Shown piece by piece: positions 1 through 4,661 of a stretch of DNA of 6,527 nt (positions are counted from its first letter, which is position 1; each line of letters begins with the position of its first letter). The DNA lies in NCBI GenBank assembly GCA_003228395.1, contig QIDJ01000063.1, positions 1 through 6,527 on the forward strand, read 5' to 3'. The DNA is from Flammeovirgaceae bacterium. Lineage in GTDB: Bacteria > Bacteroidota > Bacteroidia > Cytophagales > Cyclobacteriaceae. The notes beneath the pieces are model-generated. The model saw only the letters and a program-made list of their open reading frames with translations. It made no database searches and was not told the DNA's origin. Both the position numbers and the translations under genes were made by a program.

Positions 1-1709
1 CCTTCATTCACCTGCCTGTGCGCATAATCTACCGCCCTGGCCGTAAGCGCCATATAGGTAATGCTTGGGTTTTGCGTACCTGAACTGGTCATAAAGGAGC
101 CATCTGTCACGAACACATTTGGCACATCGTGCATCTGATTCCATTTGTTGAGCACACTTGTTTTCGGATCATGCCCCATCCTTGCCGTACCCATTTCATG
201 AATGCACGCGCCGGGTGCCGTGGCTTCATTATACGAAGAAATGTCCTTACATCCCGCCGCTTCGAGCATTTCCACCGCACAGTTTACGCCATCTTCCCGG
301 AGTTTTATTTCATTTTCACGCAACCTGGCCTCGAAGGTTATGATGGGCATCCCATGCATATCGGTCTTGTCAAAATTCAGGTACATCCTGTTTTCATGGT
401 AGGGCAGCATTTCGCCAAAGCAGGTCATCCCAATATGATATTCACCGGGACTGAAGATTGATTTCTTTAATTCCGCACCAATCACGCCCTGGGGTATGTT
501 ACGCCCACGGCCCGCGCCTCCCTGGTATCCAAAACCCCGCAGATATTCTGTCCGCCGGGTTGCTTCATCAATGTTTCTGAACCTGGGAATGTAAAACCCC
601 ACAGGTTTCCGTCCTTTATAATAGGTGTCTTCAAATCCCGGTAGTCTGCCGGAGGCTCCCATGCCATAGTGGTGATCCATGAGGTTATGGCCAAGCTCGC
701 CGCTACCGTTGCCCAGCCCGTCGGGGAATGTATCTGACCGGCTGTTGAGCAGGATGGCGGTAGTGCCTATTGTGCTGGCATTGCAAAAAATAAGGCGGGC
801 AAAAAATTCATGTTCAGCTCCCGAGTTGGCGTCTTTTACCCTGATACTCCCAGCTTTTCCTGTTTTGCGATCAAATACGATTTCGCTGACCACGCTGTCC
901 GGCCGTATAATGAGATTGCCCGTTTCGCCGGCTACAGAAAGCGTGGAAGACAGGCTGCTGAAATACGCGCCGTACGGGCATCCGCGCCAGCACCGGTCGC
1001 GGCTCATGCATTTTCCTCTCAGGCCTTTGTGATTTTCGGGATTGTATTGCGTTAGGTTTGCCACACGGCCTGGTGTAACCACGCGCAACGGAAACACTTT
1101 GGCCACCGCCTCCCGCAGGTGCTGCTCCGCGCAATTGAGCGGAAAGGGAGGCAGAAAATCGCCGTCAGGCACCTGTTTGAGTCCTTCCTTTTGGCCGCTT
1201 ACGCCAACAAACTTTTCGACATAATCGTACCAGGGCGCAATGTCTTTATACCGGATTGGCCAGTCAACGGCAACTCCGTCTCTCAGGTTTGCTTCAAAAT
1301 CAATATCGCTCCACCGGTAGCAGTGCCTGCCCCACATTATGGACCGGCCTCCCACATGATGGCCACGAATCCAGTCGAAGCGCTCGGCTTCGTCGTACGG
1401 ATATTCGTCATCCTTGTTGATCCAGTGTTTATTGTCTTCATGCACCCACCAGTTTAGCCTGTTTTGTTTAAAATAGTGCCGGGCAATTTCCTCGGCGGTT
1501 ACCATGTTTTGATTGGGTAATTCCCATGGATCAAAATTGGCAGTCGGGTATTCACCGTGTCTGACCAGCCGTCCCCGTTCCAGTACGAGTGTTTTATATC
1601 CCTTCAGGCATAATTCCATGGCAGAAAAGCCCCCGCTGATTCCCGAACCGATGACGATGGCGTCGTATGTGACTTCGTTTTCCCCGGTTTGATTGACTGG
1701 ATTAACCAT
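1..1709 (-). CDS. GMC-family FAD-dependent dehydrogenase, large (FAD) subunit; 3' end cut by window edge
   Basis: Flavoprotein that oxidises a sugar or polyol hydroxyl; the substrate cannot be read from sequence. The frame is open from the ATG at 1709-1707 to base 3 (569 codons, no stop), so only the last few residues are missing if the protein has the usual 560-580. Seen: Rossmann FAD motif GSGISGG (G21, G23, G26) with E44 ending the second strand (LVLERG); GMC flavin motif GGRSIMWGR (120-128); C-terminal HEMGTARMG, whose H504 aligns with the catalytic His of pyranose 2-oxidase; partner Asn N547 in TQNPS, 43 residues on; and C234-x5-C240-x3-C244, matching the three cysteine ligands of the 3Fe-4S cluster in FAD-glucose dehydrogenase. 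There is no signal peptide, which fits export by hitchhiking on the Tat subunit encoded upstream (2596-2018). No Shine-Dalgarno sequence is seen; the start was chosen because the Rossmann strand begins 14 residues later. It is richer in G+C than its neighbours. Family is near certain, substrate unknown. Confidence 0.93.
   Translation of the reverse strand, partial: MVNPVNQTGENEVTYDAIVIGSGISGGFSAMELCLKGYKTLVLERGRLVRHGEYPTANFDPWELPNQNMVTAEEIARHYFKQNRLNWWVHEDNKHWINKDDEYPYDEAERFDWIRGHHVGGRSIMWGRHCYRWSDIDFEANLRDGVAVDWPIRYKDIAPWYDYVEKFVGVSGQKEGLKQVPDGDFLPPFPLNCAEQHLREAVAKVFPLRVVTPGRVANLTQYNPENHKGLRGKCMSRDRCWRGCPYGAYFSSLSSTLSVAGETGNLIIRPDSVVSEIVFDRKTGKAGSIRVKDANSGAEHEFFARLIFCNASTIGTTAILLNSRSDTFPDGLGNGSGELGHNLMDHHYGMGASGRLPGFEDTYYKGRKPVGFYIPRFRNIDEATRRTEYLRGFGYQGGAGRGRNIPQGVIGAELKKSIFSPGEYHIGMTCFGEMLPYHENRMYLNFDKTDMHGMPIITFEARLRENEIKLREDGVNCAVEMLEAAGCKDISSYNEATAPGACIHEMGTARMGHDPKTSVLNKWNQMHDVPNVFVTDGSFMTSSGTQNPSITYMALTARAVDYAHRQVNE
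978..1010 (-). other. Putative 3Fe-4S cluster cysteine motif in the GMC subunit
   Basis: Codons 234-244 read C-M-S-R-D-R-C-W-R-G-C, then PYGAYF. The C-x5-C-x3-C spacing equals that of Cys212, Cys218 and Cys222, the 3Fe-4S ligands I recall for the catalytic subunit of Burkholderia cepacia FAD-glucose dehydrogenase. Oxidases of the GMC family that pass electrons to oxygen do not have this cluster. If it is filled, the enzyme is a dehydrogenase that hands electrons to a cytochrome or quinone. Confidence 0.7.
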
Positions 1710-1813
1710 TTAAAATTTCTAAATGAGCAGCTTTTTTACTTTCTATACCAATTTTCTTTAAAATATAATTTCTTTAGTATCATTTATAAGTGGATGATAT
1801 TGTTGCTTTGAAA

Positions 1814-1849
1814 ACCCACCCCTAAATCCCCTCCGTTGGAGGGGACTTG
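1814..1849. repeat. REP-like hairpin repeat of Bacteroidota type
   Basis: The plus strand has ACCCACCCCTAAAT, then CCCCTCC (1828-1834), loop GTT, GGAGGGG (1838-1844), ACTT. The stem is seven perfect base pairs plus T1827-A1845, and after one mismatch two more A-T pairs. It stands out as a G+C block in an AT-rich spacer. From memory, very similar CCCCTAAATCCCCT...AGGGGACTT units occur in many copies in Bacteroidota genomes, between genes, like REP elements mobilised by Y1 (TnpA-REP/RAYT) transposases. Only one copy lies in this window, so repetition is not shown here. It could also fold in the mRNA between the two dehydrogenase genes. There is no T-run after the stem in either direction, so it is not a normal terminator. 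Confidence 0.65.
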
Positions 1850-1951
1850 ATTACGTTTAACTGCAAAATTGCTAATATTCTACACATTTCTTCGCTTTGA
1901 AATCCATTACCTGCGTTGATTTGGATTCTGTCAATAAACTTTCAAACTTTA

Positions 1952-1965
1952 ACTATTTAAATAGT
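1952..1965. repeat. 14-bp perfect AT-rich palindrome
   Basis: ACTATTTAAATAGT is identical to its own reverse complement and is followed directly by ACTAT, repeating the first half. It lies 53 bases past the small-subunit stop codon, in the spacer upstream of the FAD-subunit gene. It could be an operator, or chance in AT-rich DNA; nothing else supports a function. Confidence 0.25.
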
Positions 1966-2017
1966 ACTATCGAAATACATTTTGGAATATTGATCAGCAT
2001 TTCAGTATTTAATTGTG

Positions 2018-2596
2018 TCATAAGGCCCAGGCTTTTCCACCTACATCTGCTATGGGAATACAGGCTTCATAGTCCCCGGGCACAGGTAAATAGTTTAAAT
2101 ATTTTTTTGCGATCTCTTCTGTAGAAAGATAATACGCAATGGTTTGTTGTTTTAGGTGCAGATAGGCTGTACGGGCATTCCTCAATTTCTGGTCATCCGA
2201 TTGATCCAGTTTTTGCAGCATTTTGATTTTTTCGTCAGATTGCAACGTCAGATATTCTTTGTTTCCGGCTTCCCTTTTCAGGTAACGAACAAGTACAGAA
2301 AAGCCTTTTTTATATACGATCCTGTCCTCTTTTTTATAAACTGTTCCAACCATGGCATCGATCATTTTATGCACGTTTACTTCTGAAGCTGAGGGGCTGT
2401 CGGTTTCAGGAAGAATGACGTCAATTAAGTCTTTCACTTTTGCAAAATCCTTTTCGCCAAAAAATTGCAGCGGATAATCCGTTGAATAATCCGCTTCTTC
2501 CGGCTTGCATCCTGACAATATCGTGGTCAGGAGAGGCCCGCTCACGGCAGCGCCAGTGGCATGCGCAGTATATCGTAGTATTTCTCTTCGGGTCAT
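2018..2596 (-). CDS. Gluconate 2-dehydrogenase subunit 3 family protein, Tat lipoprotein (small subunit of GMC dehydrogenase)
   Basis: 192-residue small subunit that accompanies GMC FAD subunits in membrane-bound sugar/polyol dehydrogenases; it stabilises the FAD subunit and supplies its export signal. Seen: twin-arginine start MTRREILRYT, a weakly hydrophobic stretch, then lipobox L27-S28-G29-C30, so it should be a Tat-exported lipoprotein. The family core follows: ILPETDSP (61-68), and the C-terminal signature from YYLSTEEIAKKYL through YLPVPGDYEACIP to the end AWAL (about 155-192). An in-frame ATG at 2644 would add 16 residues (MDFWIELP...) before the twin arginines. I chose 2596 because it puts RR at positions 3-4, as Tat signals need; AGGA lies about 10 bases upstream. 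The residues after the lipid cysteine (KPEEAD) are acidic with one Lys, loosely like the Bacteroidota surface-export signal. The gene starts 79 bases after the sulfatase stop and ends 308 bases before the FAD subunit. Confidence 0.88.
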   Translation of the reverse strand: MTRREILRYTAHATGAAVSGPLLTTILSGCKPEEADYSTDYPLQFFGEKDFAKVKDLIDVILPETDSPSASEVNVHKMIDAMVGTVYKKEDRIVYKKGFSVLVRYLKREAGNKEYLTLQSDEKIKMLQKLDQSDDQKLRNARTAYLHLKQQTIAYYLSTEEIAKKYLNYLPVPGDYEACIPIADVGGKAWAL

Positions 2597-2675
2597 AGCA
2601 TTAAAATTCCTGGAAAAGATAGGTAATTCTATCCAAAAATCCATTTCCAGCTGTCAAGCTCTTTACTGACTTTTT

Positions 2676-4193
2676 TTATAAATCATCCAGCCACGGATCG
2701 TTGGTTTTTCTTAACCAGGGCCTCAGCTCTTCCTCAATCAATTTCTCAACAAGGCCGGGATTTTGCTCAGCAATGTTCTTCATCATATAGGAATCTGTTT
2801 CTCTGTCCCACAACCAGATGTTGGTTGAATCCTGTTTATACCTGTCAAGGTATAAAGTATAACGATGAGTCCTGACGCCTCGTTCCCCGATTTTTAAATT
2901 ATCAAACGAAGTGATCACCTGGCTTCGGTCTCTTTTTGAAAGCTGGCCTCCCATCATAAAATATAATTGTGAGGTAGGCCGGTCAATATCTCCACCGGTC
3001 AGAAGAGGCGCAAAACTCATTCCTTCCACATCTTCCGGTATATCCGATTTCAACCCCGACAGCTCAAGTAACGTTGGAAAAATATCAGGTATTGAAAGCA
3101 AATAATCGTCAACCCCCTGTTTTATCTGTTCCGGCCACCTGATCATAAATGGAATATTCCAGGCCTCTTCATACGGATTGCTCTTTGAAATCATCCCGTG
3201 TTTACCAAGGCAATCCCCATGATCGGAAGTAAAAATAACAATGGTGTTTTTTTCAAGGCCTTTTTCCTTCAGCGCATGCATGATCCTCCCGAATTGTTCA
3301 TCAACACCAGTAACCATAGCCAACTGGTTTTTGATATGCTTCCGGTAATATTTGCCCCACTTGCTGGCCGAATCGGGCACAGAAGGTTGATTGTATAGCG
3401 TATCAATATACTGTTCCATGCTGTCATACATGGCAACATATTGCAGTGGCACCTGGCTATAGGGCATATGCGGAGGGTTCATGGCAACCACCAGGGCAAA
3501 CGGACTGTCATTGTCCCGGTAGCTTCCGTCTGCGTTATTGATATATTTAATGGCCATATCCGCTTCATGCCCGGGTCCCCACTGGTTGACAATGTGGAAG
3601 CTGTCCCTGGCTGCATGCGTTGACCAGTATAACGGGTTCATGTGGCGGTCATAGGTACCATACGCATACCAAAAATCAAATCCATGGCGCCGTTCTGGCG
3701 GGCACCATTCATTCCATTTTACATCTCCCTTGTTGTTATAACAATCTAAATAGGGTTCATTTGGTGCATCCAGGTGCCATTTCCCGATATACCCGAGGCT
3801 GTATCCGTTGGCATTCAGTATATCAGACCAACAGCGTTCATCTGTTTTCAACTCGATCCCAAATCCGGCGGCCAGTGAAGTTGTATTGGTTACAACGCCA
3901 TTGGATACGGGGTATTTACCGGAAAAAAGCATGGCCCGGAACGGGCTGCACACGGGTGCATTTGAAACAGCATTTGTAAACACCATGCTTACTTTTGAAA
4001 ATTTATCCAGGTGAGGGGTTATAACCGGTTCCTTACCCAAAAACCCCAGGGTATGTACACGCATCTGGTCAGGGAAAACGAAAACAATATTAGGACGCTG
4101 CACGGCTGGACCATGCTGAGGCTTGCAAGACAGGATAAAACCGGTTATTAAAATCAGGCTCCATAGAAATAAACATGTGCGCAGATTGTTCAT
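2676..4193 (-). CDS. Sulfatase (S1 family, formylglycine-dependent), secreted lipoprotein
   Basis: Complete 505-residue sulfate ester hydrolase, a normal length for a single-domain S1 sulfatase. Residues 1-23 form a signal peptide ending FILSC, a slightly off-consensus lipobox, so it is probably a lipoprotein facing the periplasm or cell surface. Active-site pieces in order: PNIVFVFPDQ (metal ligands D42, Q43); C82-S-P-F-R86 then AMLFSGKYP, where C82 should become formylglycine; GKWHL (K138, H140); NPPHMPY (H242); TSDHGD (D324, H325) and K337 in MISKSNP. All catalytic positions I know for the family are filled. The motif has Phe where most bacterial sulfatases have Ser (CxPSR). The C-terminus (about 420-505) resembles the usual sulfatase C-terminal subdomain, ending LRKTNDPWLDDL. 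No Shine-Dalgarno sequence is seen at the 4193 start, which gives a complete signal peptide. The gene starts just downstream of a fucosidase pseudogene. Its substrate cannot be told from sequence; a sulfated glycan is likely. Confidence 0.95.
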   Translation of the reverse strand: MNNLRTCLFLWSLILITGFILSCKPQHGPAVQRPNIVFVFPDQMRVHTLGFLGKEPVITPHLDKFSKVSMVFTNAVSNAPVCSPFRAMLFSGKYPVSNGVVTNTTSLAAGFGIELKTDERCWSDILNANGYSLGYIGKWHLDAPNEPYLDCYNNKGDVKWNEWCPPERRHGFDFWYAYGTYDRHMNPLYWSTHAARDSFHIVNQWGPGHEADMAIKYINNADGSYRDNDSPFALVVAMNPPHMPYSQVPLQYVAMYDSMEQYIDTLYNQPSVPDSASKWGKYYRKHIKNQLAMVTGVDEQFGRIMHALKEKGLEKNTIVIFTSDHGDCLGKHGMISKSNPYEEAWNIPFMIRWPEQIKQGVDDYLLSIPDIFPTLLELSGLKSDIPEDVEGMSFAPLLTGGDIDRPTSQLYFMMGGQLSKRDRSQVITSFDNLKIGERGVRTHRYTLYLDRYKQDSTNIWLWDRETDSYMMKNIAEQNPGLVEKLIEEELRPWLRKTNDPWLDDL

Positions 4194-4285
4194 AATAATG
4201 TAGTTTCGTTGAATTCGCCTGGTTCAGTTACGATATGGTTCTTATAAAATTATCTTGTATCAGATGTAAAATAATAATTCAAAAA

Positions 4286-4599
4286 TCAGGATAAAAAATA
4301 ATCAGGCTTTTTGTCAACCTGCTTTAAATAACCATTTAATGATTGCTCGAGTTGCCTTTCATACCAGCTTGTAATTTGGTCTATTGGGGTTTTGGCTGCC
4401 CAACCCCCGTCTAACCATAAAATATCGATCTTTCCATAGTCAGTCAGCAGTTCCAGTATTTGATATCCTGCCATTGGCTTATTTTTTCATTTACAACAGG
4501 ATTCGCTTCCGGAATATATCGCTCACCTTCCTCAGCTTACTGTGAAAATGAACTAATATGAAAACCCAGTAATATGATTAAAAAGATACTTCGTTTCAT
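4286..4599 (-). pseudogene. Alpha-L-fucosidase (GH29) remnant: nonsense mutation plus internal frame-shifting deletion
   Basis: The ATG at 4599-4597 has AAGGA a few bases upstream and opens a good signal peptide (MKRSIFLIILLGF...SFSQ, 20 residues), then a TAA at 4539-4537. The same frame continues with RYIPEANPVV and NEKISQWQDIK (to 4459), which matches the start of mature GH29 fucosidases; there, FGLLMHWG and the first part of the barrel should follow. Instead the reading jumps frame: YQILELLTDYG and KIDILWLDGGW (about 4465-4400), the well-known segment holding the nucleophile Asp (codon 4411-4409). By my recall of the family, about 150-180 codons are missing. After DGGW the similarity fades; the frame runs on to a TGA at 4286-4288. 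The whole C-terminal half is absent. An ATG at 4474 gives a 62-residue open frame, but it begins inside the barrel and is not a working enzyme. The intact ancestor would have removed fucose from a glycan, consistent with the flanking sulfatases. Confidence 0.8.
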
Positions 4600-4661
4600 T
4601 TTGTCCTTGTACCGCACTTCTGGGTCCGCTGCGTTTATTCACTGATTGTTGTAAGCAGCGA

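Larger units (their letters stand above)
1710..2017. other. 308-base AT-rich intergenic spacer between the two dehydrogenase subunit genes
   Basis: I see no credible gene here on either strand. It holds a G+C-rich hairpin repeat (1814-1849), a 14-bp AT palindrome (1952-1965), and otherwise AT-rich sequence. I looked for the Bacteroidota promoter pattern (TTTG, about 20 bases, TAnnTTTG) reading towards the FAD-subunit gene and found only partial matches, for example CAATTTTG on the minus strand near 1868-1875, without a good upstream box. A spacer this long is unusual between genes for two subunits of one enzyme, so the downstream gene may have its own promoter. Confidence 0.6.

Noticed and set aside
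129..1457. Several plus-strand open frames of 60-117 codons and minus-strand frames at 482-694 and 871-1134
   Set aside because: They lie opposite or out of frame with the FAD-subunit gene, whose minus-strand frame is open for 569 codons with all GMC motifs; their translations show no family signature.
1805..1902. Direct repeat GCTTTGAAA (1805-1813 and 1894-1902) flanking the hairpin repeat, as a target-site duplication
   Set aside because: Nine bases of AT-leaning sequence can recur by chance, the copies are not at the hairpin's edges, and REP-type elements are not known to make target duplications.
1897..2124. 75-codon plus-strand open frame spanning the spacer and the end of the small-subunit gene
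   Set aside because: It overlaps the conserved C-terminus of the small subunit on the other strand, has no recognisable domain and no convincing ribosome site.
4194..4285. Bacteroidota promoter upstream of the 505-residue sulfatase (TTTTTG and TAATTTTA on the minus strand)
   Set aside because: The second box matches 7 of 8 positions, but the gap to the TTTG is about 27 bases, longer than the usual 19-21.
4286..4474. A real 62-residue small protein
   Set aside because: Its sequence is the internal nucleophile segment of a GH29 fucosidase, and fucosidase N-terminal sequence lies just upstream in another frame, so it is a pseudogene fragment.
4627..4660. Terminator after the large sulfatase: CGCTGC and GCAGCG arms just beyond the stop codon
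   Set aside because: Only six base pairs around a 22-base loop, with no T-run following on the minus strand; too weak to call.
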